A DNA stretch of 64,000 nt from Shouchella sp047238345 (lineage in GTDB: Bacteria; Bacillota; Bacilli; Bacillales; Bacillaceae_D). The position numbers were made by a program, and so were the translations under genes. The stretch covers positions 2,728,001 through 2,792,000 of the forward strand of contig NZ_JBDFMQ010000001.1 in assembly GCF_047238345.1 (NCBI RefSeq). The letters run 5' to 3'. Positions within the stretch are counted from its first letter, which is position 1; every line of letters begins with the position of its first letter. Below the pieces are notes generated by a model that saw only the letters and a program-made list of their open reading frames with translations, did not search any database and had not been told where the DNA came from. Shown here piece by piece: positions 26,336 to 35,339 of the stretch.

Positions 26336-26370
26336 AAAAAATCAGTAAGGCTTCAAGCCTCACTGATTTT
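26336..26370 (-). terminator. Intrinsic terminator of yumB
   Basis: Stem ATCAGTAAGGCTT / AAGCCTCACTGAT (one mismatch) with a T run on the minus strand, 15 nt after the yumB stop. Confidence 0.88.
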
Positions 26371-26384
26371 TCAGTTGCTACCTA

Positions 26385-27587
26385 TTATAGAGGGAATTTC
26401 CCTTTTTTCAACGTTAGCATTGGTCCACCAAGAACAAAGAGCGCACGGTTATCAATCATCTTCTTCATGAAGTTAGCCGTACCACCGTAAATCTTTTTAG
26501 ATCCTACGACACCGATTGCTTCTTTACCGCCTAGAGAAGCGACGGTTCCTTTAATGTCCGGCTTAAAGCTTTCTAAACTTGAGCCGCCTTTGTTTAGCGT
26601 TTCAATGTTTGTTGCAGCCGTTTTCGCCATTTGCATCGCAATTTGCGCTGTTGGAGGATAAGGACGATTCGCTTCTTCATTAATAATAAGCGCGCAGTCG
26701 CCAATAACGAACACATCTTCATAACCTGGTGCACGTAAATCTGGATCTACCTTAATACGGCCACGGTTCGCTTCAAAACCAGATTTGTCGATGACTGGGT
26801 TCCCACGTACACCTGTAGCCCAAACGATCGTTTCCGATTTGATTTCTTCTCCTTCACCAACAACAACACCAGAAGCAGTTACTTCCTTAATTGGTGTATT
26901 AATTTTGAATTCAACCCCACGGCTTTCAAGAAGGTTCATCCCGTATTCAACTAATTCAGGATCAAATCCTGGAAGAGCACTAGGTGCTGCTTCAACAACG
27001 AACAAACGAACCTTTTCACGTGGTACATCGTATTTCTTACAAAGTTCAGGAACACGCTCAGATAATTCGCCAATAAATTCAATACCCGTAAATCCTGCTC
27101 CAGCCACAACAAATGTTAGCATGCCTTCATGAGGATCCGCTGTATTGTTGTAGTTTGCAAATTGTGCATCAATGTGATCCTTCACTTGACGAGCACCGTT
27201 TAATGTCCATTTTGTAAATGCATGTTCATGGACACCTGGAATACCAAATGTTTCAGAAACAGCACCTAACGATACAACAAGGTAGTCATACTCTAATTCG
27301 CCATCTTTAAGCATTACTTTTTTATCGTCTGTTTTAATTTCAAGCACTTCATCTTGGACGAAATTTACTTTATTCGTATTTAATACATCAGAAATTTTAA
27401 CACGCGTACGGTCTGGGTCCATTGTTCCAGCAGCCGGCTCGTGTAACCATGTCGTTTGATAATGATAGTCATGCTTATTCACAAGTGTAATCGATGCATC
27501 ATTATGTCCTAATTTTTTTGACAACGTTACCGCTGTATTCATACCACCGTATCCAGCTCCGGCAATAACGATTTTTGCTTTGTTCAC
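26385..27587 (-). CDS. yumB: Type II NADH dehydrogenase YumB
   Basis: Non-proton-pumping NADH:quinone oxidoreductase (NDH-2), a peripheral flavoprotein on the inner face of the membrane. 400 residues. FAD site IVIAGAGYGGMNTA at the N-terminus, NADH site FVVAGAGFTGIEFIGEL near 165, and second FAD site DVFVIGDCALI near 295. The C-terminal amphipathic end (LTLKKGKFPL) may bind the membrane. The start is GTG 27587 with only a weak GGAAGTGA upstream. A Rex-like box lies in its leader. Confidence 0.93.
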   Translation of the reverse strand: MNKAKIVIAGAGYGGMNTAVTLSKKLGHNDASITLVNKHDYHYQTTWLHEPAAGTMDPDRTRVKISDVLNTNKVNFVQDEVLEIKTDDKKVMLKDGELEYDYLVVSLGAVSETFGIPGVHEHAFTKWTLNGARQVKDHIDAQFANYNNTADPHEGMLTFVVAGAGFTGIEFIGELSERVPELCKKYDVPREKVRLFVVEAAPSALPGFDPELVEYGMNLLESRGVEFKINTPIKEVTASGVVVGEGEEIKSETIVWATGVRGNPVIDKSGFEANRGRIKVDPDLRAPGYEDVFVIGDCALIINEEANRPYPPTAQIAMQMAKTAATNIETLNKGGSSLESFKPDIKGTVASLGGKEAIGVVGSKKIYGGTANFMKKMIDNRALFVLGGPMLTLKKGKFPL

Positions 27588-27636
27588 TTCAAATCACTTC
27601 CAATTGTCAGTATTTTAATTCGTATGGCGTTTATGT

Positions 27637-27654
27637 TTGTGATCAATTTCACGT
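27637..27654. promoter_or_regulatory. Candidate Rex operator upstream of yumB
   Basis: TTGTGATCAATTTCACGT matches 11 of the 14 specified positions of the Rex consensus TTGTGAANNNNTTCACAA. Rex represses NADH-consuming genes when NADH/NAD+ is low, and B. subtilis ndh is a known target. The box is 50 nt upstream of the yumB start and within the transcribed leader of the promoter proposed next to it. Confidence 0.5.
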
Positions 27655-27707
27655 TCTAATTCATAACTAGAGAATTTCATATAATCGTCATATAATCCAA
27701 CACTCTA

Positions 27708-27736
27708 ATAATATTCGTTTTTTCTTCAAAATTCAA
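27708..27736 (-). promoter_or_regulatory. Putative sigma-A promoter of yumB
   Basis: Minus strand TTGAAT (27731-27736) and TATTAT (27708-27713) with a 17-nt spacer, about 120 nt before the start codon. Confidence 0.5.
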
Positions 27737-27774
27737 CTCCATTGCATAAAAAAGTTTGGTTTAATTGCTGCCCT

Positions 27775-27803
27775 TTGTATTTGTTTCCACCACCATGTAT
27801 AAT
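27775..27803 (+). promoter_or_regulatory. Putative sigma-A promoter of yumC
   Basis: TTGTAT (27775-27780) and a perfect TATAAT (27798-27803) with a 17-nt spacer, 37 nt before the yumC start codon. Confidence 0.6.
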
Positions 27804-27839
27804 GAGAAAGGATCTCAATTCAGTCTGGGGGGTAACACA

Positions 27840-28835
27840 TTGGAAGAACGTGAAGATTTATATGACTTAACCATTATCGGTGGCGGTCCAGCTGGACTTT
27901 TTGCTGCCTTTTATGCAGGAATGCGCCAAATGAAAGTGAAAGTTATTGAAAGTATGCCCCAATTAGGCGGCCAACTTTCAGCGCTTTATCCTGATAAATA
28001 TATTTATGATGTTGCTGGTTTTCCGAACGTAAAAGCACAAGATTTAGTGGATCAACTCACTGCACAAGCTCAGCAGTTTAATCCAGAGCTTGCGCTTGAA
28101 GAAGCGGTACAAACGTTAACGAAAGAAGAAGATAATACGTTTACATTAACCACAAATAAGCAATCTCATGCAACAAAAGCGGTATTAATTACGGCTGGTG
28201 CCGGTGCCTTTGCTCCAAGAAAGCTTAAAGTAGACGGAGCAGAGCAATACGAGGATCAAAATATCCATTATTTTATCCGTGATTTATCTGCTTTTACAGG
28301 TAAGCGTGTCGCTGTGATTGGTGGAGGCGACTCTGCGGTTGACTGGGCACTTATGCTTGAACCAATCGCAAAAGAAGTGACGCTAGTTCACCGCCGCGAT
28401 GAATTCCGTGCTCACGAGCATAGCGTTGACTTATTGAAAAAATCAAATGTGCGACTCCTTACACCATTTGAAACAACTGAACTGCATGGAGAAAATGATC
28501 GTGTGTCTGCTGTGACTTTCACAAAAGTAAAAGGCGAAGAAACAGAAACGATCGAAGTTGATGATGTTGTTGTCACATTTGGCTTTGTATCTACATTAGG
28601 ACCTATTAAAGAATGGGGCTTAGACATTCATAAAAATGCCATTCAAGTAAACACAAAAATGGAAACAAACATTGAAGGCGTCTATGCAGCAGGAGACGTT
28701 AGCACATACGATGGAAAAGTAAAGCTAATTGCGACTGGATTTGGTGAAGCACCAACAGCTGTTAATAACGCCAAAGTATACATTGATCCTAAAGCACGTG
28801 TCTTTCCAGGTCATTCCACAAGTATATTTGAATAA
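27840..28835 (+). CDS. yumC: Ferredoxin/flavodoxin--NADP+ reductase YumC
   Basis: Thioredoxin-reductase-like ferredoxin-NADP reductase, 331 residues. FAD site DLTIIGGGPAGLFAAFY, NADPH site RVAVIGGGDSAVDWALML near 160, and the end GVYAAGDVSTYDGKVKLIATGFGE near 285 (in overlapping motifs). It lacks the redox CxxC of thioredoxin reductases, as expected for YumC. The start is TTG 27840, 7 nt after GGGGGG; the longer frame from 27765 begins upstream of the promoter -10 and is unlikely. Confidence 0.93.
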   Translation: MEEREDLYDLTIIGGGPAGLFAAFYAGMRQMKVKVIESMPQLGGQLSALYPDKYIYDVAGFPNVKAQDLVDQLTAQAQQFNPELALEEAVQTLTKEEDNTFTLTTNKQSHATKAVLITAGAGAFAPRKLKVDGAEQYEDQNIHYFIRDLSAFTGKRVAVIGGGDSAVDWALMLEPIAKEVTLVHRRDEFRAHEHSVDLLKKSNVRLLTPFETTELHGENDRVSAVTFTKVKGEETETIEVDDVVVTFGFVSTLGPIKEWGLDIHKNAIQVNTKMETNIEGVYAAGDVSTYDGKVKLIATGFGEAPTAVNNAKVYIDPKARVFPGHSTSIFE

Positions 28836-28879
28836 GAAAAAGCTCGTACATAGAACCTACTCTATGCACGAGCTTTTTT
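28836..28879. terminator. Bidirectional terminator between yumC and mtlD
   Basis: Stem AAAAAGCTCGT / ACGAGCTTTTT extended by CATAG/CTATG; serves both convergent genes. Confidence 0.92.
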
Positions 28880-28883
28880 ATTT

Positions 28884-30011
28884 CTAGAAACGTTTCTTCA
28901 ATAAATGAACAAGTGGATGTGATTCTTCTAATCCTGTAATGCTCGTAAACGCGCCAATACAGCCTTTATCCGAGATTAATTGCTTAAGCTTTACGCTCTC
29001 CTCATCTGTCTCATCATAAAAGTGTAAGGCGTCATAAATCGTTTCTACAAGGGACTCTGGGTGAAGTCCTTTTTCAGCCAAAGCTTTTGCTGGCTTCACA
29101 AGTCGATCGTTTACTCCTAATTTGCGAATCGGTCCTCGACCGACACGGTTCACTTTATCTTCTAAATAAGGATTTTCAAAACGCGAAATGATTTTATTAA
29201 TATAAGCTTCTTGTTCTTCTGCCTCAAATCCATGATCCTCAACTAAGATTGCTTTTGTTTCATTTAATGCACCACGCACACGGTGTTTAATGTAATCTTG
29301 AGCCAACGCTTCTTTAATGGTCTCAATCCCTGCTTGAAAACCAGCATATGAAGCAACCGCATGACCAGTGTTAACAGTAAAAAGCTTTCTTTCAATAAAC
29401 GGTGCCAAGTCTTGAACACGTTTTGCTTCACCTAATGAAATCGATTCACCTTTTAATGAAGGCTCTTCGACAACCCATTCAAAAAAGGGTTCTACGGTTA
29501 CAGACAACACATCATCAGACTGTACATTCGGCACAATACGGTCTACAGCAGCATCTGCAAAACCAGTATACGCATTTACTGCTTCCCATTCATCTGAGGT
29601 TAACTGTGAGACAACGGCTTCTTTTAATTGCGAAGTAGCTCGAATCGCATTTTCACAAGCAATCACGTTCACTGGCTTAGTTGAAGTTCGCGCTAAAAGA
29701 CCTTTTGCAATTGTTCCTGCAAGCATTGGCAAAATATGTGGCCCAACTGCTGTTGTGATGATATCTGCTTGTGCAATTGCATCAAGAACGGCAGCCTCAT
29801 TTGTTTTGCTATTAATTCCGGAAACGTGTTCCACAGTGAACGAATGGTTTTGCTCACCTACAACGTGAACATCATAGCGAGCCCGTTCATTTAATGCATT
29901 AATGACGGCATCATTCACATCCACAAACTGAACTTGATAGCCTGCATCGGCTAATAAAGCGCCAATAAATCCTCTTCCTATATTACCTGCACCAAAGTGA
30001 ACAGCTTTCAT
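28884..30011 (-). CDS. mtlD: Mannitol-1-phosphate 5-dehydrogenase
   Basis: Oxidises mannitol-1-phosphate to fructose-6-phosphate with NAD+. 375 residues, typical length. The N-terminus carries the dinucleotide motif HFGAGNIGRGFIGALLADAG, and CENAIRAT and KLFTVNTGHAVASYAG (near 215) are conserved. It is last in the mtlA-mtlR-mtlF-mtlD operon; its ATG overlaps the mtlF stop by one base (TAATG). Confidence 0.97.
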   Translation of the reverse strand: MKAVHFGAGNIGRGFIGALLADAGYQVQFVDVNDAVINALNERARYDVHVVGEQNHSFTVEHVSGINSKTNEAAVLDAIAQADIITTAVGPHILPMLAGTIAKGLLARTSTKPVNVIACENAIRATSQLKEAVVSQLTSDEWEAVNAYTGFADAAVDRIVPNVQSDDVLSVTVEPFFEWVVEEPSLKGESISLGEAKRVQDLAPFIERKLFTVNTGHAVASYAGFQAGIETIKEALAQDYIKHRVRGALNETKAILVEDHGFEAEEQEAYINKIISRFENPYLEDKVNRVGRGPIRKLGVNDRLVKPAKALAEKGLHPESLVETIYDALHFYDETDEESVKLKQLISDKGCIGAFTSITGLEESHPLVHLLKKRF

Positions 30012-30442
30012 TATTCAGCAACCTCGGAGAAGAAATCAAGGACGTCCTTTTCTGAAGTGGCTTTTAATAGTTCGCGAACATTTTCTTCTTCTGAACAAGC
30101 AATCGCAATTTGCGAAAGAATCGCTAAATGCTCGTCTCCTTTTCCTGCAATCCCAATAACAAGCTGAACAGGGTTTCCGTTCCAATCCAACTCTTCATCA
30201 AGTAATTGAATCGACAAGCCCGAAGAACGTACTTCGTCTCTTGCGTCTTCTGTACCGTGAGGAATTGCTAGAAGATTCCCCATATACGTGGATGTCACTT
30301 CTTCTCTTTCGAACATCTTATCGATGTAGTTTTCGCTAATATATCCTTGTTCAGCAAGGATTTCTCCAGCTTGACGAATCGCCTCTTCTTTTGAACTTAC
30401 TTTAACGTTTAATCGGATGTTTTCTTCTTTTAAAATACTCAT
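30011..30442 (-). CDS. mtlF: Mannitol-specific PTS EIIA component
   Basis: 143-residue EIIA of the mannitol phosphotransferase system. The phosphorylated His is His62 in LLAIPHGTED. It takes phosphate from HPr and passes it to the EIIB cysteine of MtlA. The start overlaps the mtlR stop (ATGA). A separate EIIA is normal for Bacillaceae, whose MtlA lacks the fused EIIA of E. coli. Confidence 0.95.
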   Translation of the reverse strand: MSILKEENIRLNVKVSSKEEAIRQAGEILAEQGYISENYIDKMFEREEVTSTYMGNLLAIPHGTEDARDEVRSSGLSIQLLDEELDWNGNPVQLVIGIAGKGDEHLAILSQIAIACSEEENVRELLKATSEKDVLDFFSEVAE

Positions 30443-32505
30443 GTTGTATCGACTCCTTCATTTATAAATCTGATTAGAAATGTTTTACTTTTTTCTTCGA
30501 GCAACGATTTAATTTCTTTTATCGATTCCTCTTTAAACAATCTCGTTTGTTCTTCTGATTCAATCAATAAGATACTTAAATAGCTCATATAAGCTAGTTG
30601 TTGCTCTGTTAATTGAATCGGTGCGAGCATAAGGATCATTCTTGTAATTTCTTCATTCTCGCCAGCCATTGATTGGACCGTTACTGGGGTCGTCAATGAT
30701 AGTATCCCAAATACAGGCGTAATTATATCCGCTGTTCTCGTATGATATAATGCTAACCCCGAACCTGGAATCGCTAAACCTCCGAGCGCTTCTCTTTCTT
30801 GTAGCGACGACAGAACACGCTCTTTCTGTTTAACCTTCCCCTTTTCTTCCAACTGTCTAATAACCATTCCAAGCCCGTCTTCAACGGAAATAACGTCACA
30901 ATGAAAAATAGAATCAAGCACTTGTTCAATGTACAAACTCATATTGATAATTTCTTTCATGGAAGTTGGGGTACTTCCCTCTTTTTTAGGTGGAAGGTTA
31001 AGCATAGGCGTTTGTTCATTATGACTATCAAGATACGTACGAATCATCGTCACTTCATTGTCTGTTAATACTGGACTAACATGAATGGCCTGTCGCTTTT
31101 GTTCATTTAACCGAACCGTTGATAAAAATAGATCAAATGAATGAGGATCAAATTGATCAAGCTCCAACATTGAAGCGAGGGTAATAGACTTAACTTCAGG
31201 GAATTCATCACGAATTCGGCTAGATAACATTCTCGCCGAACCAATGCCGCTTGAACAGACGACCAGCGCCCGCAAAGAGTGGCGGTTTTTCTTACGTGTC
31301 ATAGCAGCCCCGAAATGTAGCGTCAAGAATCCAATCTCTTCGTCAGGTAACACGATTGGCGCAAATACTTTATTCGCCTTTTCTTTCGTCGTCTCAAAAA
31401 GTTCTTGATAGTCCGCTTTAATTTGCTCTAATAACGGATTGTGAATTTTCATTTGTTGCTCGACACGGTAAATTGTTGGACGTAAATGCGCCATCAACCC
31501 TTGAAAAAATGACGGGTCACTAAAGGTCATCTGTAGCGTTACTTCCATTTCTCGAATAAACGCTTTGACACGGTAAGAAAGTTCCGGGTTCCCCTTCACT
31601 AATGTTTCTTCAAATGGTTGTGAGGTTCGCGTCCCCCGAAGATGCATGATCAAATAACCAATTTCTTCTTTTGGAATATGAACAGAAAATGTTCGCTCAA
31701 GTGCACGAGCCAGCTTTTGTGCCAATGGCACCACTTCTTTCTCTCGCTTCAGCACTTCAAGTTGTCCAGCGTCCATTTGAATCTTCTCACCTTGACGAAT
31801 TCGTTCAACCGCTAAAGTGATGTGAACGACAAGCGCAACATAAGATTGATCCGTTAACCGTTCTAATGATTCTGCTTGTAATTCAGACAACGTTAGTTGG
31901 ACACTTCGTATTGTTTGTAAATCCACAAAATGAAGCAGTCGATTGGCAACTTCTTGCTGTAGGTCTTTCGAAAAAACAGCTTGATAAAAAGTTTCTTCTG
32001 TTAAATGTTCAGACAGAACGGCAGACATCGCGCGGCGGATAGACGTCTCATTCCCAACCGCCTCAATTCCGAAACCTCTTTTCCGGACAAGCTCAATTCC
32101 AAATCGCTCTAGCCACTCACTCGCTTTGTAGAGATCCGAACTAACCGTTGCAACGGCAACATTTAGATCTTTTGCCAACGTATAAAGCTTTATTGGTTCT
32201 TTTGCATCTAAAAGGCTGGCAATTAATAAGCTAATACGTTCTTGAGCGGTAAAGTCGTTCTGAACTCCTTCCGATAATCTTTCAAGCAGCTGCTGCTTTT
32301 GTTTCTCGTTTCCAACAATCTTTAAGTGTGGCTTCCTTTGCAACTGTAGGTGTTGGTTCACAAGTGTCTTTTCCAGTTGTTTAAGATCACGTTGGACCGT
32401 ACGCAAACTAACTGATGCCGCATCCGCTAGTTGCTTCATGCCGATTCCAGAGTCATGATCGATTAACACCCTTAATAGCAAACGCTCTCTCGCCGTTAAG
32501 AACAC
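30439..32505 (-). CDS. mtlR: Mannitol operon transcriptional activator MtlR
   Basis: PTS-controlled activator of 688 residues. Order: N-terminal helix-turn-helix domains (residues 1-150, ASVSLRTVQRDLKQL), two PRD domains (about 180-400, each with regulatory His), an EIIB-like Gat domain (about 405-500, VVCSSGIGSARML with its Cys), and an EIIA-like domain to the end (LYHTRTADIIT). PTS phosphorylation at PRD and EIIB-like residues tunes activity in B. subtilis and Geobacillus. The start is GTG 32505, 8 nt after GGAGG; ATG 32520 overlaps that site. Encoded inside the operon it controls. Confidence 0.93.
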   Translation of the reverse strand: MFLTARERLLLRVLIDHDSGIGMKQLADAASVSLRTVQRDLKQLEKTLVNQHLQLQRKPHLKIVGNEKQKQQLLERLSEGVQNDFTAQERISLLIASLLDAKEPIKLYTLAKDLNVAVATVSSDLYKASEWLERFGIELVRKRGFGIEAVGNETSIRRAMSAVLSEHLTEETFYQAVFSKDLQQEVANRLLHFVDLQTIRSVQLTLSELQAESLERLTDQSYVALVVHITLAVERIRQGEKIQMDAGQLEVLKREKEVVPLAQKLARALERTFSVHIPKEEIGYLIMHLRGTRTSQPFEETLVKGNPELSYRVKAFIREMEVTLQMTFSDPSFFQGLMAHLRPTIYRVEQQMKIHNPLLEQIKADYQELFETTKEKANKVFAPIVLPDEEIGFLTLHFGAAMTRKKNRHSLRALVVCSSGIGSARMLSSRIRDEFPEVKSITLASMLELDQFDPHSFDLFLSTVRLNEQKRQAIHVSPVLTDNEVTMIRTYLDSHNEQTPMLNLPPKKEGSTPTSMKEIINMSLYIEQVLDSIFHCDVISVEDGLGMVIRQLEEKGKVKQKERVLSSLQEREALGGLAIPGSGLALYHTRTADIITPVFGILSLTTPVTVQSMAGENEEITRMILMLAPIQLTEQQLAYMSYLSILLIESEEQTRLFKEESIKEIKSLLEEKSKTFLIRFINEGVDTT

Positions 32506-32532
32506 ATAAAAAACCTCCATCTAAAGCAGGAA

Positions 32533-32554
32533 GCATCCCTAGAGTTAGGGATGC
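32533..32554 (-). other. Hairpin between mtlA and mtlR
   Basis: Inverted repeat GCATCCCTA / TAGGGATGC with a 4-nt loop, 7 nt after the mtlA stop. It has no T tract on the minus strand, so it is more likely an mRNA stability or processing element (protecting the mtlA message) than a terminator. Confidence 0.5.
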
Positions 32555-32560
32555 CAATTT

Positions 32561-34282
32561 TTATTTCAAGCGTTCAATTAACTCATCATACTTCGGACTG
32601 TTCATGAAGTTTTCTACAGAGATATGTTCAGCATCAGGTAACTTTTGCTTCGCACGCTCCGTTAAATCTCTATGGGTAATGACAATATCAGCATCCGATG
32701 GGATGGAGTTAATCGCTGTATTCGATACATGAATACCCTCGATATTTGCTTTCTTAAACTTATTTTTTAATAAAGAAGCACCCATCGCACTTGAACCCAT
32801 TCCAGCATCACATGCAAAGATAATTTTATCGACATCTTCTTGTACCGCTTCGGCTTCCACTGGCTCTTCAGCCGAGTCGCCACCTTTTAAATCTTCAATG
32901 ATTTCATTGTAGCGCGGGCTATTCATAAAGTTGTCTACGGATACATGAATGGCAGACGGATTTTTTTGCTTCGCACGTTCCGTTAAGTCCTTATGGGTAA
33001 TCACAAGGTCTGCGCTATCAGGAATATTGCTAATCGATGTATTTGCAACCGATACCCCATCAATTCCTGCTTTTTTCACGCGATCTTTCATGATCGATGC
33101 GCCCATCGCACTTGAACCCATTCCGGCATCACATGCAAAGATAATGGATGAAACATTTGCGTAACCAGTTGCTTGTGACTGACCTGCATCAGCAATGACA
33201 GATGATTTCTTTCCTTTCATGTCTTGCATTTTTGCTTGCGCGTCTTCAATGTTATCATCTTCGCCTTTTTTATCGAAGCGAAGTACAAGAGAAGCAATTA
33301 CAAAGGAAACAGCTGTTGCAACAAGCACACCTAAAATCACGCCTAGATAATCCCCTTGTGCCGTTAAAGCCATTATTGGGATAATACTACCTGGTGAAGC
33401 CGGTGCTACTAAACCTACTTCAAATAAATTAAAGACGAGTACACCAGATGCCCCACCAAAGATAACAGCAACAAACATTAGTGGCTTCATTAACACATAA
33501 GGGAAGTAGATTTCGTGAATACCACCAAAGAAGTGAATAATTCCTGCTCCGTATGCAGATCCACGAGCAGCACCTCTACCAAAAATCATGAACGCCAGTA
33601 AAATTCCTAGACCAGGTCCTGGGTTGGCTTCTAATAAGTAAAAAATTGATTTTCCTAACTCATCTGCTTGAGTAGCTGCTAAAGGTACAAGTACACCATG
33701 ATTGATGGCGTTATTTAAGAAGAGAATTTTTGCAGGCTCAATAATAATACTTACAAGCGGAAGAAGTCCTGTTGAGATTAAAAGATCTGCTCCACGCCCT
33801 AAAATTTCCGTTAAGCCTTGAACAAGTGGTGCTACAACTAAAGAACCAATGACAGCTAAAGCGGCACCAATTAAACCAGCAGAGAAGTTATTAACAAGCA
33901 TTTCAAACCCTTGTCTAATTTTCCCTTCAATGAGCTGATCAAACTTTTTGATGACATACCCACCAAGTGGTCCCATCACCATCGCTCCGATAAACATTGG
34001 TGCGTCTGGTACGGCTGCAATTACACCCATAAGTGCTGTCGCACCAACGACACCTCCACGCATATCGTGAATAAGCTTACCACCTGTGTATGCAATTAAA
34101 AGCGGTAGTAAGAAATAAATCATCGGTTGGACCATATTGTCCAAAATTTCTATCATGAAGAAAGCATTAATTGCGGTTATCGTACCAAAGGCAATAAACG
34201 CGCCAATGTTTGGCATGATCATACTACTTAAATTACTCCCAAACTTTTGTACGCGGGACCGAATGCTTTTTTTCTCGGCCAT
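32561..34282 (-). CDS. mtlA: Mannitol-specific PTS permease EIICB with a duplicated EIIB domain
   Basis: Imports mannitol with phosphorylation to mannitol-1-phosphate. 573 residues, about 95 more than usual Bacillus MtlA. Residues 1-340 are the EIIC membrane domain, with GIHEIYFPYVL near 255. After a charged linker come two EIIB domains, about residues 377-466 and 484-573, joined by an acidic linker. Both keep the active-site motif CDAGMGSSAMGAS (Cys about 384 and 491). By eye the copies are about 69% identical. First in the operon; AGGAGG precedes ATG 34282. Confidence 0.95.
   Translation of the reverse strand: MAEKKSIRSRVQKFGSNLSSMIMPNIGAFIAFGTITAINAFFMIEILDNMVQPMIYFLLPLLIAYTGGKLIHDMRGGVVGATALMGVIAAVPDAPMFIGAMVMGPLGGYVIKKFDQLIEGKIRQGFEMLVNNFSAGLIGAALAVIGSLVVAPLVQGLTEILGRGADLLISTGLLPLVSIIIEPAKILFLNNAINHGVLVPLAATQADELGKSIFYLLEANPGPGLGILLAFMIFGRGAARGSAYGAGIIHFFGGIHEIYFPYVLMKPLMFVAVIFGGASGVLVFNLFEVGLVAPASPGSIIPIMALTAQGDYLGVILGVLVATAVSFVIASLVLRFDKKGEDDNIEDAQAKMQDMKGKKSSVIADAGQSQATGYANVSSIIFACDAGMGSSAMGASIMKDRVKKAGIDGVSVANTSISNIPDSADLVITHKDLTERAKQKNPSAIHVSVDNFMNSPRYNEIIEDLKGGDSAEEPVEAEAVQEDVDKIIFACDAGMGSSAMGASLLKNKFKKANIEGIHVSNTAINSIPSDADIVITHRDLTERAKQKLPDAEHISVENFMNSPKYDELIERLK
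32564..33154 (-). repeat. Tandem duplication of the EIIB coding segment in mtlA
   Basis: Codons 377-466 (33154-32885) and 484-573 (32833-32564) encode homologous EIIB domains: 62 of 90 aligned residues identical by hand count. The copies are diverged, so this is an old duplication rather than an assembly artefact. Confidence 0.85.
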
Positions 34283-34318
34283 CGTATTTCCTCCTATTCG
34301 TGTATATACTTTAATTCA

Positions 34319-34347
34319 ATCTTATCCACCTATAGCGTGCCCTTCAA
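34319..34347 (-). promoter_or_regulatory. Putative sigma-A promoter of the mtl operon
   Basis: Minus strand TTGAAG (34342-34347) and TAAGAT (34319-34324) with a 17-nt spacer, 36 nt before mtlA. Both boxes match four of six bases, as fits an activator-dependent promoter. Confidence 0.5.
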
Positions 34348-34364
34348 CAAAAGGAAAATACAAT

Positions 34365-34386
34365 TTCGTCGCAGTGCTTGCGACAA
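34365..34386. promoter_or_regulatory. Candidate MtlR operator
   Basis: Inverted repeat GTCGCA / TGCGAC with a 5-nt centre, flanked by TT and AA. It lies 18 bp upstream of the proposed -35 box of mtlA, where an activator such as MtlR would bind. Confidence 0.45.
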
Positions 34387-34497
34387 CATTGATTTTAAGG
34401 GTATTCTTTTATAATGGAAGAAACTGTTTACACCTTGATTGTTTTGCTTAATCGGTGCATACTTACTAAGGATATTGAATTAGGGGGATTTACATCA

Positions 34498-35322
34498 ATG
34501 AAAAAACTTATTTTTCCTTCTTTACTTGCAACGACTTTTCTCGTCGCTTGCGGATCTGATGAAACGGACGAGACAAGCGGAAATGAAGCTTGGAATGCGA
34601 TTCAAGAGTCTGGAACGATGACGGTTGCCACAGCGGGAACGTTGTTTCCAACGTCGTATCATTCTGAAGATGATGAATTAACGGGCTACGAAGTTGAACT
34701 TGTAAGGGAAATTGCTGCTCTTCTTGATGTTGAAGTTGAGTTTGAGGAAATTGGCGTGGATACGATGACACAAGCGTTAAATAGCGGTCGCGTACATCTT
34801 GCTGCAAACAGCTTAGCGATTACTGAGGAGCGAGAAGAAAACTTTGATTTTTCCACACCGTATAAATACTCATTTGGAAGTGCGATTGTTCGAGAAGATG
34901 ATTTATCAGGAATTGAATCTCTTGAAGATTTAGATGGAAAAATAGCGCTTGGCGCAATGAACACGACTTATATGCAAAAAGCTGAAGAATACGGAGCTAC
35001 ACCTACCTATTTTGATAATGTGACAAATGATGTTTATTTGCGCGCTGTTGAAAATGGACAAGGAGATGTGGTCTTAAATGATTATTATCTTCAGTCTATC
35101 ACCGTAAATCATCTTTCAGATATAGCCGTCCAAATTCATCCGACCTTATTCTATGACCCAAGCGAACAAGGGATGATGATGGCGAAGGACGAGCCTCTTT
35201 TGCTAGAAGCCGTGAATGATGCATTAACGCAATTATTGGATGATGGTACAGCTACAGCCCTTTCAGAAGAATTTTTTGAAGGCTACGATGTAACTGAACT
35301 TCCAGATATTGATTTTGAATAA
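34498..35322 (+). CDS. Amino-acid ABC transporter substrate-binding lipoprotein
   Basis: Family 3 (polar amino acid) solute-binding protein, 274 residues, with lipoprotein signal ending L-V-A-C18. Conserved stretches are LTGYEVELVREIAALLDVEVEF, NSLAITEEREENFDFSTPYKYS and LGAMNTTYM. It resembles cystine-type binding proteins, but the ligand is not certain. The ATG at 34498 has GGGGG upstream; the frame opening at 34414 is not supported. It pairs with the permease gene 17 nt downstream. Confidence 0.92.
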   Translation: MKKLIFPSLLATTFLVACGSDETDETSGNEAWNAIQESGTMTVATAGTLFPTSYHSEDDELTGYEVELVREIAALLDVEVEFEEIGVDTMTQALNSGRVHLAANSLAITEEREENFDFSTPYKYSFGSAIVREDDLSGIESLEDLDGKIALGAMNTTYMQKAEEYGATPTYFDNVTNDVYLRAVENGQGDVVLNDYYLQSITVNHLSDIAVQIHPTLFYDPSEQGMMMAKDEPLLLEAVNDALTQLLDDGTATALSEEFFEGYDVTELPDIDFE

Positions 35323-35339
35323 TAAAGGAATGTTCATCT

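Noticed and set aside
32533..32554. Terminator between mtlA and mtlR
   Set aside because: There is no T tract on the transcribed strand. Kept only as an unclassified hairpin.
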